From Phragmites australis (Eukaryota; Streptophyta; Magnoliopsida; Poales; Poaceae), in assembly GCF_958298935.1 (NCBI RefSeq), contig NC_084923.1:28302501-28366500 (forward strand): a stretch of DNA of 64,000 nt, in the 5' to 3' direction. The position numbers were made by a program, and so were the translations under genes. Under the pieces are notes generated by a model, which saw only the letters and a list, made by a program, of their open reading frames with translations, ran no database searches and had not been told where the DNA came from. The number at the start of each line of letters is the position of its first letter. The first letter of the stretch is position 1. Shown in pieces: positions 23,481-34,664 of the stretch.

Positions 23481-24279
23481 CTTCCTTGGATGGATTACTA
23501 CTGAATTCTTGTGATGTTTTATTGCTTAGGAACGTGAGAGAAGCACCACAACCTTACCCAGATGTCACCCATCGAAGGCCAAGTCTACTCGGACTTGAGG
23601 CTGAGCTCGTCGTGGTCGTAGTCGAGGTTGTAGTCATGATCGAGTCCCAGGATAACACGTTAGTAAAATGGGCATAACTCTCTCATACGAAGTCTGTTTT
23701 AGGCAATCTTGGACATTATGAAAATCTTACGATGAGCCCTTTCCAATAGGTATGAGCTGGACTAAATATTTCTTATAGTTTAGTTAGAGTCAATGAAATA
23801 AGGTACTGCACCACCATTTTGGACCATGTTAGGTCTTGTAATCTTGTCAGGGTCGGATTCTAGGTTGTGTACGCCTCTTTCCATGGCTCCACAACCCTAG
23901 GCTGATCTCCTCACATCCATCCTATATATATACACTGTAACCATCGTAGTTTAGGCTTAGGTTTAGCTTAGATTATTCTGTTTTAGACAGTTTCACCGTT
24001 TTTGCGGTTTGTTGAACCCCAACTCTAGCACTTCATTGGTAATTAGCAATATTCAGATTGCAACTACCTGTTCTTTCTTGTGTTCTTGATTCGCTTGCAG
24101 GAGAAGCCTTATTGGCGAGGTCGACCACATCTTGGCATGGTTGATAACCACAGAGTAGTAGTGTAGTAGTTGTGAGGGTTCTCGATCTGTTCTGTTCGGA
24201 GCCTTTGGATGATCAACGTTGAAGCTCCACCAATCGACTTATCATATTACTTTTCAGAATATTGAGCAAACACACGTCA
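23353..24279 (+). mobile_element. 3' LTR of D
   Basis: It starts TGATGAGCCCATGGCTCC and ends CACACGTCA before the CTTAG duplication. The TATA box is CTATATATATACAC at about 23,922. It matches the 5' LTR over its whole length, with scattered substitutions and a slightly different last 40 bp, which suggests that D is not recent. Confidence 0.88.
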
Positions 24280-24450
24280 CTTAGTTTGGCATGTGCTGAG
24301 AATAGCTGTCTGACATAGTCATCACTTGTGCTGTAGCTAGCATTTTGCTGACAATAGTAGACTATCAAACTTAAGTTATATGCCTATTCAATGAGTAGGT
24401 AGTAAAGACTTAGTTTAAGTTATGCCTTTGCTTAAATAGTACATAGCAAT

Positions 24451-25115
24451 GAAAGCCTACACACCTGCAGGCGCAGCATGCTTAGGTCACCTAGAAGGCA
24501 TATTATGCCAAGGTCACCTAGAAGGAATTACATAGCTTCAGTAGTGCAGATGCCACGTACCAGAGGGACATCCTTGGTTTTGGAGATGTGACACACCTGA
24601 GGGACATCCTCAGCGGCAGACAAGCCCATCCACTATATGCATAGCATTCCCAGGTCACCTGAAAGGCATCAAGCCTAAGTCACATGGAAGGCATAGCATA
24701 GACTTGGTAGGTAGTGGAGCCTACACACCTGTAAGCGTAGCATGCCTTGGTCACCTGGAAGCATATTATGCCTGGATCACATGGAAGGCATTGCATAGCC
24801 TCTATAGTATAGAGGCCATGCACCAGAGGGACACCCTGGGTAGCGGAGATCTGACGCACCCAAGGGACATCCTCAATGGCAGACATGCCCATGCACCGTA
24901 GGCATAGCATGCCTAGGTCACCTGGAAGGTATTAATCCTAGATCACCTAGAAGGAATTGCATAGCCTAGGTAGGCAATGGAGTCTACACACCTGCAGGCG
25001 CAGCATGCCTAGGTCACCTAGAAGGTATATTATGCCTAGGTCACCTGGAAGGCATTGCATAGCCTTGGGATGCCACGCACTAGAGGGACATCCTCGGTAG
25101 CATGGGTCACCTAGA
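24451..25115 (+). repeat. About 265-bp compound tandem repeat, about 2.5 copies
   Basis: The phrase CCTACACACCTGCAGGCGC and variants recur near 24,451, 24,717 and 24,981, a spacing of about 265 bp. Inside each unit a short subunit, GCATGCCTAGGTCACCTGGA plus AGGCATT, recurs several times, along with CAGAGGGACATCCT. This two-level organisation resembles a young higher-order satellite. Confidence 0.8.
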
Positions 25116-25384
25116 ACAAGCATTCAAGTTTTCTCACACTCAACTCGACAAAACACTCCTAGAGAATCACATCCACCAGCTACTAGCGGCCGTAGGATGT
25201 GAGGGGGCTGGGAAAGGGAGATAGCCAAAGCATCGGTGCGACCAAAAATGTAAGGCAAAAGGTGAATTCAGTACAATACGGTTTCATCTATACATATTCA
25301 TATATCATACATAAAGAACATACCAAATATTAAGTAAAAGTCCACTACGCGTGGCATGAAAGCTGGTATGGACTCCTCCACTAC

Positions 25385-26985
25385 TGCTACCTGACCGCGG
25401 CTAAAGACCAAAGGGTTCGTGGACCACCTCTCCTTGCCCAGCCTTCTGCTTCACCTTCGGCAAATGCCGCGGGGCTCTAGACGGCCCTTCCTCCGGAGCC
25501 TGACCGTGACTAAGGGCCAAGGGGGTCACAGACCACCTCCCTCGGCCCAACCATTGGCTTCACCTCTGCCAAATATCGCAAGGCTCCGAATGACCTTGCC
25601 TCCGGAGCCTGACCGTGGCTAAGGGTCGGAGGGATCACAAACCACCTCCCCTGAACCAGCCATCGGCTTCACCTCTGACAAATGTCGCGGGGCTCCGAAT
25701 AGCCGCCTTTGGAGCCAGACCATGACTAAGGCCTGAGGGGTTCACGCACCAAATCGCCCAGCACAAGCATCAGCTTCAACTCCTGCAAATGTGACATGGC
25801 TCTGGATGGCCATGCCTCCAGAGCTTGACCGCGGCTAAAGGCCGAGGGGGTCATAGACTACCACCCTCAATCCAGCCATCAGCTTCACCTCCGACAAACA
25901 TCGTGGGGCTCTGGATGGCCCTGCCTCAGGAGCTGACTATGGCTAAGGGTAGAAGGGGTCACAGACCGCCTCCCCTGACCTAGCCATCAGTTTCACCTCC
26001 AACAAGCACCGCGGGGCTTCGGGTGGCCCTACCTATGGAGCCTAACTGTGGCTAAGGGTCAAAGGGGTCGTAGACCACCTCCCTTAGCCCAGCCATTGTC
26101 TTCACCTTCGGTAAATGGAGTCGGGCTCCAGCTGGCCCATCCTATGGAGCTTGACAATGGCTAAAGGCAGGGGTCACAGACTGCCTCCCTCGGCCCAGCC
26201 ATCAGCTGCACCTCCGGGATATGTTGGGGAGCTCCGGATGACCATGCCTCTAGAGCCTGACCACGGCTATGGTCCGAGGGGGTCGCGGGCCACCTCTCCT
26301 AGCCCAGCCATCAACTTCATCTCCGTTAAATGTTGCGAGGCTCCGGATGGCCTTGCCACTAGAGCCAGACCACAGCTAAGGGCCTAATGGGTCATGGACT
26401 GCCTCCCTCGGCTCAGCCATCGGCTTCACCTCTAACAAGTGCTGCAGGGCTCCAGATGGCCCTGCCTTCGGAGCCTGACCGTGGCTAAGGGCCGAGGGGA
26501 TTGTGGACCGCCTGCCTTGGCCCAGCCATCGGCTTCACCTCTGGCAGATGCCGTGGGACTCCGGATAGCCCTGACTCCAGAGCTTGACCGTGGCTGAGGG
26601 CCAGGGGATTGAGGATTGCCTCCCCTGGCCCAGCCATCGACTTCACCTCTAGCAAATGTTGTGGTGCTCTGGATGGTCCTACCTCCGAAGCCTGACCACG
26701 GCTGAGGGTTGAGGGGGTCACGAACCACCTCCCCTAGCCGAGCCATCGGCTTCACCTCTGGCAAACGCCACGGGGCTCTAGATGGCCATGCCTCTGGTGC
26801 ATGTCCGCGACTAAGGGCCGTGGGGGTCAGGGACCGCCTCCCTTGGCCTAGCCATAACTTCATGTTTGGCAAATGTCGCAGGGCTTTGGATGGCCCTACC
26901 TCCAGAGCCTGACCACGGCTAAGGGTCGAGGGGGTCGCGGACCGCCTCCCCCGACCTATCCATCAGCTTCACTTACCTTAACTCC
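25385..26985 (+). repeat. 109-bp tandem array in B, about 14-15 copies
   Basis: Units start with variants of GGAGCCTGACCGTGGCTAAG (for example near 25,498, 25,607, 25,713 and onward to about 26,905). Each continues with GGGGGTCACAGACCACCTCC, a CCCAGCCATCGGCTTCACCT segment and a CTCCGGATGGCCCTGCC segment. The family is the same as the short array of A at 20,105-20,482. Minus-strand ORFs such as 26,432-26,872 simply read the repeat and are not genes. Confidence 0.88.
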
Positions 26986-27159
26986 TCCAGTGCACAACCT
27001 CATGGACTCGAGTGGCCCAACTTCTAGAGCTCCAGGTGGATCGTTTTGAGTTAAAAATCTGGAACAAATTTGTAGACGAGTTTGAACCAACATCAGATAG
27101 AAGAAACGATATATCATGCTAAAAGCGCACAAAGATGTGTCTGGCCACATATTTGGAGA

Positions 27160-27164
27160 ATCAC
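27160..27164. repeat. Target-site duplication of C
   Basis: ATCAC here and at 39,016-39,020 bracket C exactly; joining the flanks restores the alignment of B with A. Confidence 0.9.
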
Positions 27165-27737
27165 TATTGGGGAATGATCTTACGTGCCCCTTCGGATCCT
27201 TAAGCGAAGTCCACTACTGGCAGTACAATGACGAATAATACAGTTTTGTTTCAGGGAGCGCAGGCGAGGCATCTGGAGGGCCTTTGGATTGAGACCGAAG
27301 GTCGACCTGCGGCACAAAGTATTAGTGCAGGCGAAGCCTCTGGCCGAACCTCGGACGGAGACCGAAGGGTGACACAGGACACAGCGTCAAGGCTGGTCGA
27401 AGGTGCCCTAAGGGCCCATGTAGCGAGCTAAGGTGTGTGTCCGTCGAAGCCCGTGTAGCGGTCTGGGGTATAGTTGTAAATGTGTAAATGTATTCGATGG
27501 TACTAAAATACCCCCGAATATGCCGAGAATGTCCAGTTAGAGGGGTGATGCTGTAAATTATGGTGTGGAGTGGTTGAGTATGCGATATAAATAGGCCGAT
27601 ATTGTAACTGATGGGACAGAGAAAAAAAAGAGACTACACATCTCCCCATAAACACATCTTGCATCTCGCCGCCTTCGGCTCTTTCTCTCTCTTTCGATAC
27701 TAAAAGCTTCCCTGGTTTGGTGACCTAGGAACCAACT
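27165..27737 (+). mobile_element. 5' LTR of C
   Basis: It starts TATTGGGGAATGATCTTACG and ends GGAACCAACT. The TATA box GATATAAATAGG lies at about 27,584-27,595. The U3 repeats the phrase GACCGAAGG. It aligns end to end with the 3' LTR. Confidence 0.88.
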
Positions 27738-27739
27738 GT

Positions 27740-27763
27740 TGTCGCCGACCGTGAGGTTCGAAC
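27740..27763 (+). promoter_or_regulatory. Probable primer-binding site of C
   Basis: TGTCGCCGACCGTGAGGTTC continues with GAAC, starting 2 bp after the LTR end. It has the look of a complement to a tRNA 3' end running into the T arm (the GGTTCGAAC part), with the expected TGG altered to TGT. I cannot name the tRNA with confidence. Confidence 0.45.
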
Positions 27764-27774
27764 AATCTGAAGCC

Positions 27775-29250
27775 ATGCCACCAAAAAGAAGATCAAGCCG
27801 CTCGGTATATTGGCAACATTGCCGAAGCAGCTGATTCCAGCAAGGGCTTCGGCCGAAACACTCCCTTCGGCGCTGTCAAATCTGGTCAACACTTCGACCA
27901 GTGGAGCTGACGGCAGCCAGCAAGGACACGATGATGTGAATGTGGTGCCCCGAGAGGACGGAGATCATCACGAAGCAGCTCTCCAGGAAGATGCAGCAGC
28001 AGTAGTGCGAAGGGTAGTAGCTAACCTTCGCGCCCACTTCGAGGCTTCAGCAGGAGAAAGAGGAAAGGCACATGTTGTCGAAGAGTTGGATGACCTTGGT
28101 AACTTCGAAGATGAAGATGATACAGAAGAGAAAAGAGCAGCCAGGTTAGAAGCCAAAGAATTGGAGAGCTTCACAGCTTGACAGCGAGTCGGAAAGCCAG
28201 GGAGTATCGCTAGTTAGCCGATGAGGCCAGAAGAACACTGGAGAAAATGCAAGAAGAGATTGACATGTTGCAACACGCAGATGAACTGTCTCGCCACATG
28301 ACTCCTCCGTCAGTAGTTGCAGTACGACTGGTGCAGGACCTTCGGCTTAGGTCATGCGTGGATGATCCAGAATCACCGCTCTCTATTGGCTTGCAGAACC
28401 GACCATGGCCTTTAGGCTTCAAGATGCCTAGGGTAGTAATGTTTGATGGAAAGTCGGATCTGAAGGAGTTTGTTATGAGTTTTGAGGTGGCAGTTGAATC
28501 CACTGGAGGAGACAACACAACACTAGCGAAGGCCTTTGTGTTAGCGGTCAAAGGGATAGTGAGGTCTTGGTACTTCGTGTTGCCTCCAGGATCCATTTAC
28601 TCATGAGAGCAGTTGCGCAATGCCCCATATAGTAATTTTCAAGGAAATCGAGCAAAGAAGGTTACCGCTAGTGACCTCTTCCCACTCAAGCAAAACCCAA
28701 CAGAGACACTGCAGAGCTATATGCGTTGCTTCGTTCATATTCGCTACCAGGCGAAGGGCTTGGGCGAAGACACCATCATCGATGCCACTATCCAGGGCAT
28801 CAAAGGAGGGTTTTGGCAGGAAACCTTACACGAAAGAGGCCGAAGAGTGTGTAGGAGCTCTTTAATAAGATGGAAGAGTATGCAAGGTCTGAGTTGGACC
28901 ACCTGCGGAGGAAGAGTGAGATGGCAGCATCAAAAACACTGAAGACAAATGCATCAACTAGAGACACAAATGCTGGCCAGTCCAGATACAGACCGAAGCA
29001 TGTCAAAAAAGTCAAAACATTTGAATACATATCGAAACAAAAAGAAATCAACCAGATAGACTCCAAACCAAGCGAGGTCGCTCAAGAGTTCACTGAAGCA
29101 CACGACGGGGGTGCTCGAGGAGGCCGGAGAGGTAGAGGCTGTGGAGGCTGAGGGGGTTGAGGAGGACACGATCCGTGGGACCCGGCCACATTATACTGTG
29201 AGTTGCATGGTAAAGGTGCTGGTCATAGGACTAAGCAGTGCCCATAGGTG
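27775..29250 (+). pseudogene. gag: C gag
   Basis: The start is taken at ATG near 27,775 (MPPKRRSS) in a GCCATGCCACC context. The N-terminal part (27,810-28,178) is acidic and probably unstructured. The gag core runs from about 28,420 (FKMPRVVMFDGKSDLKEFVM) through 28,600 and resumes after a TGA at about 28,604, where the family has a tryptophan, with LRNAPYSNFQGNRAKKVTAS and LQSYMRCFVHIRYQAKGLG. A CCHC-like knuckle near 29,190-29,245 reads YCELHGKGAGHRTKQC. Three or more frame breaks occur. Its role would be the nucleocapsid; it is inactive here. Confidence 0.85.
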
Positions 29251-29650
29251 ATGGCCATGAAGGAAAGCTTAGCGAAACAACCCTTCAACCCTACAAGAAT
29301 TGTGCATCATGCCATGCGTTCCAGACAGGGTGAAGCATGGGAATCCAATCAGACCTACGGCCCAAATACAACGTTCACTAACCAATGGCGACCAATGGCT
29401 GCGCCGACACAACAATATATTCCTGTGGCTTTGGCTCCGCCGGACCAGACATTTGGTCAGCTGACGACGTTCCAAGGAGAACTCCCACCACCTCTGCCAA
29501 GACCAACAATCAAAGCCCCTCCAGAAACCAGCAGACAATGTTGTGTTGGCAATCACTAGAGGATCTAACGAGAAAACTGAATCAAAGAGGAAACGAAAAG
29601 AATATGTGCGAAGGGTTAACCATGTTGGTGTAGGGCCTACTTATGTCCAA

Positions 29651-30197
29651 TCGAAATGATCCCATGTGCCCATTACCTTCTCACAGGAAGGCATGAGGGT
29701 TCTAGATTACCCACATATGGACACCTTCGTCATTACTGCAAACATTTCAGGAAATGAAGTGCACAGAATCCTCATAGATGGCAGAAGCTCAGCAGATATC
29801 ATCTTCTCTAATGCTTTAGACGGGATGGGCTTGCAACAAAGTAACCTTTAGTACGCTGGGTTCTCGCTGCTAGGCTTTGGGGGAAAGTAATCAATGCTTT
29901 GGAGAAGATAGCAATCCCGGTGTCATTTGGCTAAGGATCAAACTTTCGAACGGCGACATCACCTTAGATGTGGTTGACATCAACTATGCCTATAATGTAA
30001 TTTTCGAACGAGGAGTCCTAAATGCATTCGGAGCAATACCGCACCATGCATATTTGTGCATGAAGATGCCTGGTCCCAGAGGTGTCATAACGGTGCTTGG
30101 AGATAAACAAGTGGCCCGTAGAATTGAAGTGGGAAATACTCTGGGCCAGCGAAATGTCCATGTAGTGGCTGGACCTTTAGTAAATCCTGAAGAATGA
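29651..30197 (+). pseudogene. pol: C protease region
   Basis: The aspartic protease would process Gag-Pol. The frame at 29,666-29,848 encodes [20 protein letters not shown] and then [12 protein letters not shown], where the family has the D-T/S-G-S-S catalytic signature. Here it is DGRSS, so the catalytic triplet is destroyed. A second frame from 29,877 continues with the flap and C-terminal part (GDITLDVVDINYAYNVIFER; FGAIPHHAYLCMKMPGPRGV), typical of Tat elements, and ends at a stop near 30,195. Confidence 0.8.
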
Positions 30198-30257
30198 GAA
30201 GAGCAACTACAGGTACAGACGATAGCAAAGGCTAGACCACAAGGCCAAACCAAGAAA

Positions 30258-31790
30258 GTGCTACTGTGTCAAGATAGGCCAGACAAAAAAGTTGTCATCT
30301 GGGCAAAAATCACAGAAGAAGCTAAGGAAAGATTGATATTGTTCCTTTGCAACAACGAAGATATCTTCGCCTGGTCTCAGAAGGATTTGCAAGGAGTCAG
30401 CAGAGAAATCATTCAACATACTCTAAGTGTAGACCCTAATGCGAAGCCCAAGAAGCAAAAGCTTCAGAAGGCTTCAAAGGAGGGGGAAGAGGCAGCGAAG
30501 GCTGAGGTGCAAAAGTTGCTTGACGCCGGAGTGGTGTGCAAAGTGTTGCATTCTGGGTGGCTAGCCAGCCCGGTTCTAGTCAAGAAAAGTAATGGCAAGT
30601 GGAGGATGTGTGTAGATTTCAAAGACCTAAACATAGCTTGTCGAAGGATGACTTTCCACTGCCATGAATTGATCAGCTGGTGGACTCCACTGCTGGTTGT
30701 GAGATGTTGAGTTTCCTGGATGCATATTCTGGGTACCCCAAGGTTTGGATGGCCAAGGAGGATGAGGAGAAAACAAGTTTTAGAACCTCTTTGGGTATAT
30801 ATTGTTTCGTAAGAATGGCCTTCGGCCTTCGGAATGCTGGTGCCACCTTCGCTAGGTTGGTACAGGCTGTGCTGAAATCACAGCTGGGGGTGAAATGTCT
30901 CGGCATACGTCGACGACATAGTGGTCAAAAGCATCAGAGAAGACAAACACCTCGATGACCGTCGAGAAACTTCCGAAAACCTATGAAGTGCAGGTCCAAA
31001 GCTAAACCCAAAAAAATGTGGGTTTGGTCTGTGATTAGGAAGGTTACTGGGCTTCTTGGTCTCGAGAAGAGGCATCAAGGTAGATCCTCAAAAAATTCAA
31101 GTAACCATTGACATGAGACCTCCCCAGAGCAGGAAACAAGCACATTGCCTATAGGGAGATTGGCAGCTCTTAACCAGTTCATCGGAAAATCAGCCAAGCG
31201 AAGCCTACCTTTCTTCAAAACGCTAAAAGGATCTGACCCTTTCAAATGGGGCGTGGAGCAGCAAGCCTTCAACGAGTTGAAGAAATATCTGATGAAGCTC
31301 ACGGCCCTGTCTGGCCCCGATCCCGAGGCTGAGTAACAACTCTACATAGCAGCATTCCATTTGGCTGTAAGTGCCGTACTTGTGCAAGAAAGGCAAGAAA
31401 ATGACAAATTGCAGCAATTTCCAGTATACTATGTATCAAAGGCTTAGGCAGGGCCGAAGAGGTTTTACTCTGAAATGGAGAAGATGGCCTATGCACTGGT
31501 AATGGCATCACGAAAGCTTTGACATTATTTTACAAATCACAATATAATAGTGCCCACCTCCTTACCCCTTCATGACATGTTTGAATATCGTGAAGCTATA
31601 GGGAGGATTGCAAAATGAGCTGCAGAGATGGCACCATTCATGATAGCTTTCGTCACAAGAACTACGATAAAGTCTCAGGCATTAGCAGAGTTTGTGGCGG
31701 ACTGGACGTCGCAGGCCGAAGCTCTAGATGAAGCACCATTAGATCCAGTTTGGATCATGTATTGTGACAAAGCCTAAGGGCTTCGGGTGA
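30258..31790 (+). pseudogene. pol: C reverse transcriptase and first RNase H
   Basis: RT starts after a linker with WAKITEEAKERLILFLCNNE. The fingers/palm include DAGVVCKVLHSGWLASPVLV and NGKWRMCVDFKDLN (about 30,590-30,640). The next frame has GCEMLSFLDAYSGYPKVWMA and FRTSLGIYCFVRMAFGLRNA. The YVDD box region (about 30,905-30,930) reads through a frameshift, with tacgtcgacgacatagt present at DNA level. The RNase H connection covers about 31,145-31,330 (ALNQFIGKSAKRSLPFFKTL) and RNase H about 31,340-31,560 (QLYIAAFHLAVSAVLVQE). Stops at 31,336, 31,447 and nearby, plus frameshifts, make it inactive. Confidence 0.85.
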
Positions 31791-32190
31791 TGGCGCGGTG
31801 GCAGTAGTATCTTCGCCTTCGGGAGTGAAGATGCGATACGCCGCCAGGCTTGAGTTTCAATCGACAAACAACATTGCAGAGTATGAAGCAGTTCTCGTCG
31901 GGCTTCATAAGGCATGGGCGTTGGGCGCTCAAAGGGTCCTAGTTAAGACAGACTCCAAGGTGATCACAAACGAAATTGAAAAGACGTTCCAGGTGAAGGA
32001 AAAGCATTTCCTGGGGTTTACAATTAAGAGCATATCAAGGAATGACAACTTTGAGACTGATGACCTTGCAAAGTCCACGGCGCAAAATCTACCAATACTG
32101 CTAGATGTGTTTTATCAGAAGGTGAAGGTTCCAGCCGTCGAGGCCCCTTTGCAAGTGGCACGCTCGGTAACTATAATTGAGAGCGAAGAT
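31745..32190 (+). pseudogene. pol: C second RNase H (Tat-lineage extra RNase H)
   Basis: Tat-lineage gypsy elements carry an additional RNase H after the first one; it would help remove RNA during reverse transcription. The frame at 31,798-32,190 carries the signature residues: AEYEA (second catalytic acid, about 31,885), KTDSK (third, about 31,950) and ETDDLAK (fourth, about 32,060), with STNNIAEYEAVLVGLHKAWA around the second. The first catalytic aspartate region reads IMYCDKA followed by a stop at about 31,777, so the domain start is broken. This is one of the better preserved parts of C. Confidence 0.82.
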
Positions 32191-33408
32191 TGGCGGTCCC
32201 CTATAATGGCATACCTTCATGGTTACTACAAGCCCGAAGATAATGTTGAGGTGAAGCGCATGGTGCAACGGATCAGAAACTACAAAATTGTAGGACCCGA
32301 ATTGTACAAGATGGGAGTTTGTGCACCGATGCTTCGATGCATATCCAAAGAAGAGGGGCAAAACTTGCTCAGAGAAATACATGGAGGACTATGTGGCTCG
32401 CACATCGGCACTCGAGCACTCGTGAGGAAAGTATACAGGCAAGGATTCTTTTGGCCGAAGGCTGTCTCTGATGCAGAGTACATAGTTTGAAGCTGCATGA
32501 AGTGCCAATACTTGGCCAAGGGTTCAAATAGGCCTTCTACCAAGATGCAGCTCATACCACCAGTCTCGCCATTTATACGATAGGGAATCAACATTATTAA
32601 ACAGTTACTAGTCACCCCGGGAAACTTAAGTCATGCCGTTGTCGCAACCGAGTACTTCTCGAAATGGGTGGAGGCCATGCCGCTGGTGAACATAACATCA
32701 AAAAATGTCCAAAAATTCTTGTGGCAAAATATCATCTGCCTCTTCAGCGTCCCTTGTGAGGTGACCGTTGTAACGACATGCAGTTTGACAGCGAAGGGTT
32801 TAGCAAATTCTGCAAAGGCCTAGGAATCGAAGTCCACTTCGCATCAGTGTATCACTTGCAATCAAATGGAGCTGTGGAGAGGGCAAGCGGCATCGTCTTA
32901 ACTGGTGTTGCAATGCGTCTGCAAGGTCTACCAAAAGGAAAGTGGGTGGAAGACCTGCCAAAGATCTTGTGGTTCGTGAGAACAACGGTAACAAGACCAA
33001 CAGGGTTCATGCCATTTCGTTTGCTCTTCGGCAAAGAGGTGATGACTTTGGACGAATCTAAAAACAAATCATGTCGAGTCACGGTTGAATCAGCCTAGAA
33101 CAAAGAATCAGTATCGAAAGATGCACTGGAGGAGGTAAGAATGGAGACCATCAAAAACATGAGTAGATATCAGGAAGAAACTAGGAAATAGAGAGACAAT
33201 AAAGTGTTCTCGAAGGTGTTCGCTCCTGGAGACTTGATTTCGGAGGCTCACCAATACTTCAGACGTGGGAAAACTGCAAAGTAAGTGGGATAGACCTTTT
33301 CTGGTGAAGAGGTCGTTAAGGCCCAGGTCTTATCACCTAGCCACTGTTGAAGGGGAAGAGCTTCTGCACACTTGGAATGCCGACAACCTTCGCAAGTTTT
33401 ATGTGTAG
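32191..33408 (+). pseudogene. pol: C integrase
   Basis: The zinc-binding HHCC region spans about 32,380-32,510 (HGGLCGSHIGTRALVRKVYR, then SCMKCQY). The core start reads GINIIKQLLVTPGNLSHAVV, where the catalytic D of the GIDI motif is N. The second aspartate segment near 32,770 is frameshifted (codons for NDMQFD instead of an intact DNG). The third motif region reads NGAVERASGIVLTGV (about 32,860). The end is clear: LLHTWNADNLRKFYV with a stop at 33,406-33,408. There is no chromodomain, as expected for Tat. Several internal stops occur (32,488; 32,581; 33,096). Confidence 0.83.
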
Positions 33409-33929
33409 TAACCATAGAAGATGTCTTCGCATTGGTGGTCGAAGTACATGAATCAATGTAGCATTTATGTAATTTTCTTTCTGCAGTTCAATCAAAATAA
33501 TGTACGAGTGTTGTACTCTTTTCCTCACAAGGGGAACCCTTCGTTAGGGCATGAGGTTTTTCACGAGGCAATAACCTTTGTAAAACCTCTCATATATATG
33601 GAATCGCCCCCATAAAAAAATGTGTACTTTTGTCGAAATTATGCATAATTCATCATGGAATTGTTGCAGGCCTTCACATGAAGGAAGCATACCAATTGAC
33701 AAAAGGCAGGCCAAGAACTCGCCATAAAAGTCAAGGTATGGAATGTCAAAGAAATACATCTCACCTTTCGACTTTAGACGGGCGTAAACCCGCAGCAAAG
33801 TTCGAAGCTTATTAGTCACTTCAAAGTTGTCCATATTTTAAAGCATCTATCTTTCTGTAGCATCTTCACCCACAAGGAAAAGTAATTATGATTCAGTTAC
33901 ACACATGAATATTTATGTAATGCTAAAAA

Positions 33930-34372
33930 AAAAAAGAAGCTGAAGTGCTGCTCGACCTCAAATAAGGCGGCGCACCTCTCGACTAAAAGTCAGGGGCTAA
34001 GAGTGCTTGCCCCCCGCACTAAAGGCAGAACGTACCTTCGGGATAAAAAAAGAAGCCGAAGTGCTGCTTCACCTCAAAGAAGGTGGCGCACCTCTCATCT
34101 AAAAGTTGGGGGCTAAGAGTGCTTGCCCCCGCACCAAAAAGCAAAATGTACCTTCGGGAGAAAAAAGAAGTCAGAGTGTTGTTCGACCACAAATAAGGTG
34201 GCGCACCTCTCGACTAAAAGTTGGGGGCTACGAGTACCTGCCCCCGCATCGAAAGCAAAACATACCTTCGAAAAAAAAAGGCTGAAGTGTTGCTCGACCT
34301 TAAGAGAAGGCAGTGCACCCCTCGACGAAGTCGGGGGCTAAGAGAGCCCTCCCTCGTGCCGAAGGCACATGA
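33930..34372 (+). repeat. About 114-bp tandem repeat in the C 3' region, 4 copies
   Basis: AGAAGCTGAAGTGCTGCTCG and variants recur near 33,935, 34,051, 34,167 and 34,279. Each unit continues with GCGGCGCACCTCTCGACTAA, GGGGGCTAAGAGTGCTTGCC and ACCTTCGGG, then an A-run. It lies between pol and the antisense gene, the place where Tat elements are known to grow variable tandem repeats. Confidence 0.88.
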
Positions 34373-34664
34373 TTCCTTTGGGAACAAACAAAAAAGGGTG
34401 GTAGCGAACAAAGAAGCCTAACATTAATCCCAAAACATGGACAATGTATAAAACAATATGAAAATTCAGTGAAATAAAAGTTGAAGCTTGGACAACCATT
34501 CCGCAAATTGTGCTATCGCATTTACGATTGATAGCAACTACGAAGTGAAACCGTGAAGGGAGATGCATTGCCCTTGAGGAATCGGCCTAGATACTAGGCC
34601 TTCGAGTGTGCATAAGCGATTAAATGAAAGATAAATTTTTCGAGGCAATGTCAGTAGCCATCAA

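Larger units (their letters stand above)
14393..24279 (+). mobile_element. CRM-like Ty3/gypsy chromovirus (element D), interrupted by element A
   Basis: Two LTRs (14,393-15,317 and 23,353-24,279) bracket a PBS, leader, gag and a partly deleted pol. A perfect CTTAG duplication lies at 14,388-14,392 and 24,280-24,284. CRM-type assignment rests on the gag text, on a pol that reads through PPT and LTR start, and on an LTR beginning TGATGAG. Centromeric retrotransposons of grasses belong to this clade, but the sequence alone cannot show centromeric location. Without the 3,158-bp nested element A and its duplication, D is about 6.7 kb. Protease and the N-terminal part of RT are missing, so D is defective. 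Confidence 0.9.
24285..27164 (+). mobile_element. Tat-type element B, left portion (between D and C)
   Basis: This non-coding part of B lies between the D and C insertions. It holds a short single-copy stretch, the about 265-bp compound repeats (24,451-25,115), about 270 bp of unique AT-rich DNA (25,116-25,384), the 109-bp array (25,385-26,985) and a segment (26,986-27,164) that aligns with A just after its array (AAATCTGGAACAAATTTG in both). The alignment with A continues across the C insertion at 39,021, which shows that B is one element. No 5' LTR, PBS, gag or pol of B is recognisable; they may be deleted or lie left of D. Confidence 0.75.

Noticed and set aside
24285..24290. Env-like or other extra sense gene in the gypsy elements
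   Set aside because: No sense ORF with a signal peptide or membrane segment lies after any integrase.
26432..26872. 146-codon minus-strand ORF and similar frames at 20,075-20,502
   Set aside because: They read through the 109-bp tandem array. Because 109 is not divisible by 3, all frames cycle and long ORFs arise by chance.
25385..26985. CRISPR-like array
   Set aside because: Units are contiguous 109-bp tandem copies with no spacer sequences, in a plant genome.
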